Shown: in pieces, positions 1-25,600 of the stretch
Position numbering within the stretch: position 1 is the first letter of the stretch
Layout: each line of letters starts with the position of its first letter
DNA from: Seriola aureovittata
Taxonomy: Eukaryota; Chordata; Actinopteri; Carangiformes; Carangidae
Direction of reading: 5' to 3'
DNA: 64,000 bases
NCBI RefSeq assembly: GCF_021018895.1
Contig: NC_079386.1
Span: forward strand, 13,779,052-13,843,051
Translations under genes and position numbers: made by a program
Notes under the pieces: generated by a model
The model's database searches: none
What the model saw: only the letters and a program-made list of their open reading frames with translations
What the model was told of the DNA's origin: nothing

Positions 1-1658
1 CCTGTGGTTTGTTGACACTGGGAGCTGCCGGTTTTTTATTGTGGGGGAAGGATGCACATCCTCTTCTCTGTGCTAACACTTACTACTGTCAGACAGGTGG
101 ACTGGACTGAAGTGGCGATGGTTCAAAATCACAGTTTTTACATTTGTAAACTTAGATGATTTAGGTTTGGGAGATTAGTGTATTTAGTTTGTGTTGAAAG
201 TAGGTTTATATTTTGATATTATTCATACTCACTGCAGTCATCTAACATGAAACAGCTTTGTTAATAGATTAACCTTTAAAAATACTTTCTTGTGTTTATG
301 TATTTGGGATCTTAGTTGATCCAAGTTTGAATATGTGCGTCCTCGTGCATCACAAACATAGTGACCTCATAAACAAAAGAGCACTGTGTTTTTATGTGCT
401 GGCTATAATTGTATTCGCTGTGAGTGCATGTGAGCGGTCTGTGATTTGTTTATGTGGCATGCGTGGATCTGTGTGTGAGTCCAGGACATGTCTGCTGAAC
501 AGGTGTGTGGCAAAGGTGGCTATAGTGGACAGGTGTGAATGGAGTCAACCATGTCAGCCATGCAGGCAGACTATTTTTACACCAGCAGTGAGACATAAAT
601 ACCTGTGTTATATTAATGTATCAGATATTACAAATGATAGTTAAGTGAGAAGAAGTGGGTAGAAAACAGACAAAACAGATTTCTATCAGATTTTCTACAG
701 TTTTTTTGTAAATTAAACATTTTTACTAAGATTTTCAAGCACTCTCTAAGAAATGGAAATAGCTTTAAAAGTACCACATGCTTTTGTTATTTGTTATCAA
801 TATTTTGATTGTTAAAATAAATAGTATTAAAAGAACAACACCAAAGGGAAAAAAACAAACCAAAAGAGACATACAAAACGAAGAGAATGAAATAGAATAC
901 CTGCCTGTGCATCTTAAGTGCTACATCAGGACTTTTATTTAAACTTAATTGGACTTGAAAGAATGAGGTTATGGGCTTGATGTTCAAAGGTCCAATAAAA
1001 GTGTCCTGTCTTAGTTCACCATGATTCTTTAAGACACCTCTATACAATAACATAGGCTTCATAAAGTGGATTATAGTGGATTTTTAGCTGCATTTCTGGC
1101 TCATGCAGTCCAGTTAGCTGTTTTTAAAAGCTATGTCTTCTGATTATTTCTTGCATCACAGTTCTCATATATTTTCACTGTACGGTAGCTTTGTGTCATT
1201 GGGTAAAAAATACACAAAATCTTGACCGATTCAGCGTAAAGCTGTACAGAGATTAAGGGATTAAGTGCAGGCAGTGTTCCTTGTAAGCCAGATCAGTATT
1301 TTCATTCCACACAAACACTACAGCAGCGTATTCCCCTAATAAGATCAGCCGTCTCTGATTGAAGGTGCAAATTAGTGAAATCAGCTACTGTAGACTTATG
1401 TAATTAAATCTGCACACTCCTCTATGGACAAAGACTGGACACCAGTGAGGGAACATTTCAAAGAGGTTAGGTGTAAATTAAAGTGTAATTATTCATCTCA
1501 TTAGCAGAAGTGTGAGGCCTGATGTTTTATTTCTGTCAAAGGATGGTCTGAGACAGAAATGGAGCTGTACAAGTGTAAAGAGCACCTTGATATAGCTGGA
1601 GTAACACTCACTCCAGGCTAATTATCAGGTCAGACACGGCTGAAGTGTGGTTTCAAAG

Positions 1659-1688
1659 TGTGTGTGTCTGTCTGTCTGTCTGTCTATC

Positions 1689-1740
<52 letters not shown>

Positions 1741-1755
1741 TGTGTGTGTGTGTGA
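1659..1755. repeat. compound (TG)n/(GTCT)n microsatellite
   Basis: Short TG run, a GTCT/ATCT tetranucleotide block, then about 29 TG units with one interruption. Confidence 0.95.
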
Positions 1756-4135
1756 GAGATGTGTTAAATTTGCACAATAGAGGGTGAGAGGCACATACCT
1801 GTAACATACTGTAGCAGAAGGACAGGCAGATCAGCGGTGGGAGGCATGTTGTGTCTGCTCTGTGGAGAGATGTCATGTCATGTCACAGGTAAATGCAACA
1901 TATCCTAGTTAATGTCTCCTATGTCAGGTAGCCTTGACTTTATATTGAAAGATTTATCTTTGAATCTAACCTTAATCAAAGCCCAAAAAGAACAAGGCAT
2001 AATCAAAGCTACAAGAAGACATATTCATAATAAAATAGAGCAGAGAATTATCATCCATCCATCTTTTATATAGAGACACAGAAAGAGAAATTGTTGATAA
2101 TTGATAATTCAGTTCATAATTTTCCAAAGACAACTACAATGTACTTCACTTTTTGCTTACCTTTTTGCAAGATGGTGTTTTTTGGGACATATCCAGCAGT
2201 CATCTGGATTGTTTCTCTTCAACTCCTCTCTTTAACATAATGATTAATAATAAATGTTACCACATTTTCTCTTGTGAATTTACCCTTTATTTAAGGCTGT
2301 CCACTTATCAGGATCTCATTAAGTAAATCATCACCAAAACCCATTTTTTGAATACTTGAAAATACTACAAATTATTTGAGAAAAAATAAATTTTTGGGCA
2401 TGTCCTTTGTACATAAGCAGTTTTTTTGACCTTAAGATATTAGTGTCTACTCTACAAACTACATCAGGGCTTTGCTGAGATGAAACATGAAGTGCAGATA
2501 TTGACCAGGTCTGTTCAGAGATGTATCTTGCCCATGTCTTCCCCTCTGAGGCCAATAGCAGTAACTCCAGGCAATGCTGTGGTTGCATCAGCTCTTTGAT
2601 GGACAGCCGAGTTAGCTGACATTATTAAGAGCTCTGAGCCAGTTCAAATGGTGTCTGTGTGTGTGTGTGTGTGTGCGTGTGTGTGTGCGTAGGAGCATGT
2701 GTGTATGTGCATGTCAGCTGTATTGAGGGTCAGGAGCCCTGATTCCCCCTGGGAGGGCGTAGTTATGACAGGCATTCAGCTGGGCTACCGTGACCTCATT
2801 TTACAAGAAGGACCTGTAAAGAGGCCCAGGCCAAGCTGAGCCAGGCCAGACCGACAGGTGTGGACAGACAGAGGAGAGAGGAGAGGAGGGAGGAGGGGTG
2901 ATGCCAGGATGGGGGGTGACTTCATGCCAGTGGACTCTGTAGACCACAACAGGCATTAAAAAAAACCCAGGGGTTGAGATAATAAAGCATTACAGATGCA
3001 GGGGAGTAGAAATAATACCGTTTGACTGCTATCACAGGTATGGCAGATAACTGCGCTCCGTTAATGACTTTGCATTTAATGAATTTGGGATTACATTTGT
3101 ATCTCCAACTTTATTAGGTTAAGTGAATCCTTGATTTCAATTACCACGAGTTTAGTTTCTAAGAGCTCTCCTTTGATGTAGGCGAGGCTTCACCCCTCAT
3201 GTTTCACACACTTTCTCGAGTTCATTATTTTATATCTCGTCATTTATTTGAATCCATTCCTTCCTCCCCTTCTTATCCCCCTCCTCTTCTTTCTCTCCGT
3301 CTTGGACGCTTACGGTTCACCTCAGGAATCCTGCCTTCTCAGCTGTCCGGTGGTGTCCCATAGCAACCCGATTTAGCCTCTACTGCCTCTTACTCCTCCT
3401 TCTTCTTGCCCTCTTCCACCCTCCCTCCACTTTTCAGTCTTCCCTCCTCCTCTTCCTTCACCTCTACCTAATTTAGCCCCCTCCCTCCTCCTCCGTGCTC
3501 CTTCGGCCCTCTACCTCCTCCTTCACACACCTTCTTGTTTCCTCTCCGATTTGGCCCGGTGGCCTGTGTGTGCTGGATTAGGAGTCTGTCTAAATTTGGT
3601 CATGCATGGCAAAGGAGACAAGCACCTGCTGGGACCCCGTTTGGTTGGACAGGCGGCCTCTTCTTCTCTCCAGACCCGTACATCAAATTACACTAGGGCC
3701 TGGGCATTCCTGTCACTCCTCTCACTTCTCACTTCGCTGCCTCTCTTTCCTCAAGTGTCTTTCTTTGGCCTTTAAATTCAGCTTGAATTCATAATGCTTC
3801 ACAGGAAGGACAAGCTGCTTCTCTGTCCCAGTGTTTTGCAACTTTTAAGCAAATGTACAAAAGTCTCCAAAAAATGCAAGTCAGCATGTTTCCATTAATC
3901 ACTAGCCAATGGGGAAACATTTGGACCCCTGACTTAAATTAAAATAGCAATTCTACAGTATAAAAGTACCCTTTTTATAAATAAAAGTCCCGCATTCACA
4001 ATTTTACTTAAGTAAAAGTAAATTAAATAAAAAATGCACCAAGTATCACAAGTAAAAGCTGCTCTTCAAATGTTATTACAAAGAGGGAGAGATAAGATTA
4101 CAAAATCAGAGGAGCACCTATGGCTGCTGTAATGG

Positions 4136-4600
4136 TACTATGCAAAAGTTTTAGGGACTAAAAGTAAAGTGAGGATGCTTTCAAAATAAATGGCATGAAT
4201 AGTTTCAATTTATCAGCTAACTTCATACAAAGTGAAGGAAATGGGAAAAAAACACCCAATAGCAGCAGTTCTCCTCAGTAAACGTGCACAGTTTTTCAAG
4301 GCACTGGGCGGGTAGGTTGTTGCAAATATCTTGAAGAATTTACCACAGTCTGTGTCTCCTCATGCGATCCCAGACTGGCTCCATGATGTTAAGATCAAGG
4401 CTCTGCAGAGGTCAGACCATCTGTTGCAGGACTCTTCTTGTCTCTGAGGGTAGTTCTTTACGAGAACAGGATGTATGTTTGTGGTTGTTGTCACGCTGCA
4501 GAATGAATTTGGGATCAATCAGACGCCTCCCTCTGCCTCCAAACATCATCATTAATCTAAAGATTTAAAGTGCCTAAGACTTTTGTACAGTTCTGTACAT
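4136..4600. mobile_element. internally deleted Tc1/mariner-like element
   Basis: The ends form imperfect inverted repeats: left TATGCAAAAGTTTTAGGGAC (about 4139-4158) and right GTGCCTAAGACTTTTGTACA (about 4570-4589), which reverse-complemented match at about 16 of 19 positions. The interior holds reverse-strand remnants of a Tc1 transposase gene, resembling common teleost Tc1 copies (AATCAGACGCCTCCCTCTGC, TTGTTGTCACGCTGCAGAAT). At about 460 bp it is far shorter than a 1.2-1.6-kb full element, so it is dead or MITE-like. Confidence 0.7.
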
Positions 4601-4689
4601 CACAACATTTATTTGCACATACTGTGCTAAAAAGCTCAGGTTCATATCGGAGAAGGAGAAAAGCACAAAATCAGCAGAACTGAGAAACT

Positions 4690-4810
4690 AGATGATGTTG
4701 GGTGTTTCTGCTTGAATAATACCTTTTGATGATTCAGTGATTATCAAAGTAGTTTTCTAATTGATTTTCTGCCAAAAAACTACGAATGGATTAATTGAGT
4801 TAATGTTTTT
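4690..4810. repeat. degenerate dispersed repeat, 3' part
   Basis: The stretch TTTCTGCTTGAATAATACC, TGATTATCAAAGTAGTTTTC, TAATTGATTTTCTGCC resembles the distal half of the dispersed repeat, directly after the Tc1 relic. Confidence 0.4.
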
Positions 4811-5228
4811 TCTAATGTCAAGTGCAAAAATCTTTTCCTATTTCTATACTCTCTTTCTTCTCTCACACTCTTTTCACTCTTTCCACCCATGTAGATCTAC
4901 AGTCACACTCAGGAACAGACGTAGAAGCACACATAGCTATTAACATACACCCACATACTGTTCATGGACATGTGCATTTTCATTTCTAGCTTTGTTTACA
5001 CTGCTGTAATGTAAAATGTATGCTCTCACCTACGGAGCACAAACCCTCTTTCAGTGCTAATTTATACATCTTTCTCTCTCTCTCTCTGTCACTGCTCAGT
5101 CTCTCTCTCCTCACTCCGCCCACACTATCATCTGTAGTTAGTTATTCAGCTCATGTACTTATTCTGCTTCTACACCCACACATGCTCCAAACCCTGGCAA
5201 AGTTTTGGCTCTACAGTAGTAGCCCTAA

Positions 5229-5282
5229 AACACACACACACACACCCACACACACACATACACACGCGCACACACACACACA
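5229..5282. repeat. imperfect (CA)n microsatellite
   Basis: CA units with CCA, TA and CG interruptions in actn3 intron 1, after a CT-rich patch at about 5070-5110. Confidence 0.93.
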
Positions 5283-5829
5283 CTCTCTTGAGGATCAACA
5301 CACACCTCCCATATCCACATTTGAAGCTAAACACCATGAAAGCCTCTCAAAATGCCATTCAGCGATTGATTGAATGGTCTGATGGAACCAATTGAATTGT
5401 CCCCGACGTGCATGACTGACGCCATTAGGCAATTTTCCAGACAGACGAAAAGCAAGCACTCAGTGGCTGAGAGCCATTTACATCACTGTCTGCTTTCTGC
5501 CCATTACGCACAGCGCCCTCACCTAATGAACAGTTTGGTTTCTAAAATGAGATCTCTGGCTTTTCAAAGATGCAGCACCTACTCTTACAAAATGCTCGAC
5601 ACAACACTGAGGGGCCAAACATGGGACTTTACCGCAGGTACCTTCCTGGACTCATTACACAAATAGACTCACAACTGATAAGGAGAATAACCAACTCCAG
5701 ACAGTAAATGATTTTCAAGTGAACACATTACGGCGGCAACAAATACTTATTTTTCCTATCGCTAAGTCTGTTCATTCTATTATTGGATGAACTAGCTGAT
5801 AAGTTTTCATAATGTCGGAATATAATGAA

Positions 5830-6030
5830 AAATGACAGTCAAAATTTCCCAGATCCCAAGTTAAAATCCTCAAGTATCATATTTTGTCCAACCAACAGTC
5901 CATAACCCAGAAGATATTCAATTTACAATGACATGAAATGGAGAAAAGCATCAAATCATTTGCCATTTTGCTCGATGAATGACAAACAATTACAAACAAT
6001 TAATTGTCAACCATTTTTATGTGACTCATC
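5830..6030. repeat. degenerate dispersed repeat copy A
   Basis: Contains the order CCAACAGTCCATAACCCAGA, AGATATTCAATTTACAATGA, GAGAAAAGCATCAAATC, then a degenerate ACAATTAATTGTC end. The same order of short motifs recurs at 27055-27200 and in parts elsewhere. It resembles a widespread percomorph interspersed repeat remembered only by pattern. Confidence 0.5.
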
Positions 6031-6652
6031 TATTGTGGGCAGACTATACCAAAGTGCCAAGGTGTGTGCAATTTAATACACACGGATTTGCATGAGTATC
6101 TCTTTATAGTACTGGTGAAGATGCTTGGAACATATGATTGGTAATTAATTTGCATTTCTTGTTCTTGTATTAATTGCTCAACACTACAAACTCTACACTG
6201 AATACTTTGTGAATGTGACAGTCCAGGCTACAGCTGATGAGGAGAATATGTGTTGTACTGTTAAAACAAAAAGACATTTGTAATGTTATAGTCTTTTTTT
6301 TATTATAGAATGATTTTCCAAAAGTACAATGAATAAACTAAATTAAATGATAATCTAAACCAGCAGTCAGTTTGACCTTGTTCAGGACTGTTGAATCAAC
6401 AGTGGCTGTCAGACTGACATAAATGTCATAGTGAGTATGTGCGCTCCCACCGTCAGCAGCCACAGTTATAACAAGGTCACAAATGGAAGTGGACAGTTCA
6501 GGCCTTGCTAAGCAGTTTTGACCCCGCTCTCAAAAAGGGAAGCATTGAGCTGTGTATACATTATGTGTGTGTATGTGTGTGTGTAGCAGGTAAAGTTGTG
6601 GTGCTTCCTGTCAGTTACTGTGAGTGTATTTGTCACACAGTCAAACAGGTGA

Positions 6653-20333
<13,681 letters not shown>

Positions 20334-21725
20334 ACACAGCTGCTTCTCTTCACCTCCTCCTCTCATCCCTTCTTCCCAGCTCCCCCTATTTCTCCTGTTT
20401 GGAGAGAGCAATTTAAACCCTTCCACTGTCCTTCTATACGCTTTGTTCTTATCATCTTTTCCTCTTTCAAATCTTAACTTCCTCCCCCTTCACTCATCCT
20501 TCTCCCTGCTCTTTCCATCTCCCGTAAACACTGCCTAGAGAGGGTGAGAGTAGAAGACTCTGCTCAAATCTTAGAAACTATGTTTGGACTGTCCCTCATT
20601 TCTTTTCAAGTGCCTTTAAAAACCAGAAGTGAGGCGGGTATTGCACTGAACTTATGTAAGCAGCATACATATAACATACCTGCCTTCAGGAGATGTTCAA
20701 CAGAAGGTGGTGATGAGGGAGAAAGAAGTTTTAAAAAATCTTACATTGAGCAAAGCCTCCTGCTCTCCGCCCTCTCTCTGAGATGACATATTTTTTTGTA
20801 GAAGGGTAATTAAAGAAGAAAACATGATAAAAGAGCTGGTTGGTCAGTTGGCTTGGTTGGTTGTGTATTTGTGCAGATGCATGCAATGTTGAAGTTTAGA
20901 AATGCAAATGTCTTTGTGAGTCTCCGACTCTTCCTTAATCTCACACAAACCCAAACCACATCGTCAGTAGCCTGTTAACATTTCAGTCAGCAGAGGAGCG
21001 AAGCGAGTCGAGTCAGGTGCTACAATGTTACAAAGCCAGTCGAACACTGAAAAATCTCACTCTGTAAAAACAAAACAAAAAAAAACCTCAGCACTGTGAA
21101 ACCTGAACGATAGCAAAGATTAAATTTAACCTGGAGATCTTGAAACCCTTAAGAAGCTCAGAAACACACGGAGGATGAATGAGAGCATCTAAACCGAAGC
21201 GCTGAATATTAAAATGAAGACTGCAAACAGAGAGAGCAGCTCAAAGCAAAGCACTGTGGGTAAATGTAGACAAAAGAAAGGGCCATGGCCGGATGGGGAC
21301 TCAAGAAGGAAGACAGAAAGGCAAACTGTTATGGCCAGAGAGAACGATCCCACACACCTCTCTCCTCTCTATCCACGCTCCGTGCACGACATTTAAAGTG
21401 ACACGGAGGAGGGACACAGACAGAGAGAGGTGTCGCGCAGTGAGAGACAGGGCATCAGGAAAGTTGTGGACTAAAGAAGAATCGATACTGTACGTGGGAC
21501 CATGGCAGGCCTATGTCAGTGAGGAAGCTCATAGGGTTTTGGTCCCATTTTAAATGACAGGTCGGCCATGATAACCAGTGCGATTTGACTCGTGATGATT
21601 TTTTTCTTATCTGTGCTCCATTCTCCTCATCCTCAGCTCATTCATCACTGACGCCACAAAAACTCACTTTCACACAGTTCAAGTTTAAAAACTACAACTT
21701 GGAATAAAAAAGGAAAATTATATTA
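20334..21725 (+). other. actn3: actn3 3' untranslated region
   Basis: Non-coding sequence follows the TAA at 20331-20333. The strongest polyadenylation hexamer is AATAAA at 21703-21708, giving a 3'UTR of about 1.4 kb. An ATTAAA at 20809-20814 could give a shorter form. The short ORFs inside are not conserved-looking and are not called genes. Confidence 0.65.
21703..21708 (+). terminator. actn3: actn3 polyadenylation signal AATAAA
   Basis: This is a canonical hexamer in the context TTGGAATAAAAAAGG, about 1.37 kb past the stop codon and about 340 bp before the stop codon of the convergent kinase gene. The cleavage site itself cannot be read from sequence. Confidence 0.6.
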
Positions 21726-22045
21726 CTAAACAGCAGTTGTTTGTGTTGTTTTTTCATTATGTTTACAACTAGATAAAGACTGATCTGTGATTTTTTTTTC
21801 TCCTGCATACAAGATTCTTTCATTTATCTTCCTGTTCCCACTAAAAACACCTTAATTCTAACATTGGTCACCACAGAAAACTGGGATGTTTAACAACCTA
21901 CAAATGCCAAGAAAACTATAATTGGTTCCCTGCTCTCCCACAAATTCAGGATTTCGAGCATGAAGCGTGTCTCATTTCTGGTTTTATCTACGCTGCACAG
22001 ACTAAAAACTGTCCAACCTTTAAACCCTTGTGCTGTGGTCGCGTG
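21726..22045. other. convergent actn3/prkd 3' gap
   Basis: This 320-bp stretch holds the 3'UTR of the minus-strand kinase gene. No canonical AATAAA on the minus strand was found here; a GATAAA variant exists near 21823. The kinase transcript may therefore overlap the actn3 3'UTR tail-to-tail. No coding potential was seen. Confidence 0.4.
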
Positions 22046-22663
22046 TCAGCTGAGGTGGGAGGGGAAATTCAGGCCTCTCTCCTGGGCGTAGCGTATCCAG
22101 CGCTCCTCGTCCCCTTTGTGTGTCAGATACCTGCAGCCCATCCTCTGCTCGAACTCCCTGAGGTCGCACCACAGCTCGAAGTCCTGCAGGGGAGACACAG
22201 AGGATGAAGGACAGCTGACATGATGGAAATGTTCTCGAGTCAGCGTCACGTCTAAAATAAAATGTTTGAATCCTAAAAGATATTTAACACATAATTCTTT
22301 AAATTTGTTTTCAATTCAAATCAGTTTTTGTTCCCTAATTTTTCTTAATAATACTGGTGTACATTGAAATTGAAATAATCCAATCTAAATATATTAGGAA
22401 AATTAAATTGTATTAAATGAATAGACTGATAACATACATGGCTTTTACAATGAACGATATCTTTGCCAACATCAGTGCGTTCAGTAAATGAAACCGGGAT
22501 GTTAAAGTAATATAAAATGAATATGCCCTCAGTGTGTCATGTATATGACCTGCAGCCAGGTGTGTCCCAGAGCTTTGCCCACGCTGAACCTCCTCCTCAC
22601 CGACACCTGCAGCAGGTTATTGATGAGACTCACCGCTGGGGAGAGAGAGAGAGCGAGCGAGCG

Positions 22664-22694
<31 letters not shown>

Positions 22695-25600
22695 CACACA
22701 CACACACAAAGAAGTTGTTTTAAAAGTGGTGCACTGGAGTCACCCAGTGGCCAACAGGAGAAAACAGGTGACCCTATATTTAAAACATGCAAAATATTTC
22801 AACCGGTTTGAATGATAAAGTCAAAACAAACATGGAGTGCAGGGTTTTTAATGTTTCACTCACTGTTAACATCTTAATAATGCAACGAGGAGCTGGAACA
22901 TGCTGATCAATGGAAAGAAAATGAATGATAGGAGGTTAAAACATATGAATAAACAAAGTTGTTACCCTCCAGTGAGATGGAGGCCCAGGTTTGTCGCGGG
23001 TACATGAAGGCAGCGTTGGTGATCTGCTGCCTGATGTCCTCGTCCTCGTTGAAGGGGAACGTCCCGCTCAGGCTCACATACGTGATGACGCCCACAGACC
23101 ACATGTCCAGAGAGCGGTTGTAGCCGCTGCTGCTGATCACCTCAGGCGCCAGGTAGGCCGGCGTCCCCACGACCGAGCGGCGGAACGACTTCTCGCCGAT
23201 GATGCGGGCGAAGCCGAAGTCGCACAGCTTCACCTGCAGCACGGAGAGCAGAGGTGACTCAGGAAGATGCTGTGACAACTTGCTTCTGCTGGAATTTGAA
23301 TAAAAATCATAAAGTCGCACCTGAGGAAAGGGGTCTGCAGAGGCCAGAAGGACATTCTCAGGTTTGAGGTCGCAGTGAGCGATATGTTTGAAGTGCAGAT
23401 AGCGCAAAGCCTCAAGGATCTGCAGCAGACACAAGCAGGAGACGGTTCTTATCAGCCTCATGCAGGAGGAGCCTCAGAAAAACATTCCTGTTCTCATGGT
23501 GCTGGGTCTCTGGACTGAGGAACAGCTGTCAGCACTAAAAATTACTCCATTTATTTATTATTCAAATATTCGCAACTTTTGAAGGAGAATTTAAGTAAAA
23601 TATATAAAACATAAAAATAAAACTCTTAATCTTCTATTAAACTTTTATTGTGAAGGAGTCAGTAAACTGTGAAGACATGGACTCATCCCATCCCTGTAAT
23701 GAGTCCGGAGCGTTTACTCATCAGTGCTGGATCTGATACCTGCAGAACCAGGAAGCGAGTGTTGCGTTCAGGGAGTCGTCCTTTCTCACTGGACAGAATC
23801 ATCTCCAGCATGTCTCCATGGAGCTTCTCCATGACGACAAAGACGTGCTCGACGGTCTCGAACATCCCCTCCAACAGAACCACACCGGGGTGCGACAGAT
23901 TCTGGACAAAACACATACACACACACACACGCGCGCGCATTACGTGTTACAGAAAATAAAAACACTACAGAGCCAACACGCATACATGCAATGAAAATGT
24001 TTGTGTACCTGCAATATGGACACTTCGTTCCTCAGCTGTCTGTCTTGTTTGGTGGGGAAACGCGTCTTGTCGATGACTTTGATGGCGACTGGTCGACCCG
24101 ACTTCCTGTGAGTACCTGAGGAGTGAGAAAACACTTTTTTATAAAACTTTAATCAATGAAAAAATGCCTCACTAAGATTAATCAACTCAGATACAACACT
24201 TTCGGTGCAGCTCTGCGGCCTGGGTTTCAATATTTTCTCATTCTAAACCAATCAGTTCTTCTGCATGAACACATTTTGGAGTCACTTTATTTCACAGCTT
24301 CATAATTCTCCGTTTCTTGGGACGTTTCCTAGAATGAATTTGGTTCTAATTAAAACTTCAATGAATTCATTTCTTCGTGTTCTTCATTAACTGGTGCTTA
24401 TAGAGTCTTTTCATCAGTGCACAGGAAGTCAGATGAATATCCAAACAGTGTCAGACTGTCTAAAAGGAAGTAAACAATTCAACATGAATAAAGAAAGAAG
24501 ATTTAATTAGAAAATCTGCCAAAAAAACGAGAGAAAAAATCAGCTCACCTCTGTACACCACTCCAAACTGTCCTGAACCCAGCACCTCGTCCGTAAAGAT
24601 CTGGTACACCGAGCTGATGTCCTGAAACACAAAGTGTTGGGGTGTGACAAACTAGTCTTGGGGAAATTGAGGAGTGAACAAGTTGATGCTTACCCTGCTG
24701 TCTCTGTGTGAATGATCATCTGGAAACAGAAGAGGACAGATACGATCATACAGATGGAAGATAATAATAATAATTATTGTCTAACAAACACTTTATATGA
24801 TTCATTGCTTGTTTGTTATTTAACCTTATTAAAAATATCTACATTTATTATGATTTTATTTGAGTTTATGTTCCATCATCCTCATCAAAACATAGTTGGT
24901 CATATAATCTCATTATGTTTGATGTTCTTCTCGTCTCACCGCGGTTGTCGTCGTGTCCCTCGCTGCTCTCCACGGGCATCAGACCCTGACGGATGGCGCT
25001 CTCCCAGGACGGCCCGTCCTCTCCTGCCACCACGCAGTACACCAGCGAGGCCGTCACCACCTCAAAGGAGTGAGCGCTGTCGCCCGGCAACAAGGGCGTG
25101 GAGAGCTGGGCAGGGCCTCGGACCTGCAGCACCTCTGACAGAGGGATCTCCTGCAGGAGGAAGAGCAATACTGTATGAGGCGATTACAATAAAGGTGGTT
25201 AAACTATGGGTATTAGTTTAAAAAACACGTGTTTCCGCAAGTCAGACACCTCTGATGTGAACAAACCATTCTGACTCATTCTTATGTGATTCAGCTGGTG
25301 TCATTAAAGGTCAATCTCACTGTATAAAGCCACAGAAACATGACTCAACTACTAAATCGTTTGTTGCTAATGAAGATCTTTTACTTTGTAGTACTTGGTG
25401 CTGAGCTCGTTCTGGTACAGAGTGATGCTCTTCCTGTCCAAGATCCAGTAATGACGTTTCCTCTGGGAGAAGAAAAGACAGAAATAATTAATAATTCATC
25501 ATATGTGTGGGAAGTTAATGACTTTGAATAAGTTAAGCATCAGAACAGACTTTCAAACTTCTTCTCAGTTAACTCAACATACTGGGTTGACTGAGTGTTT

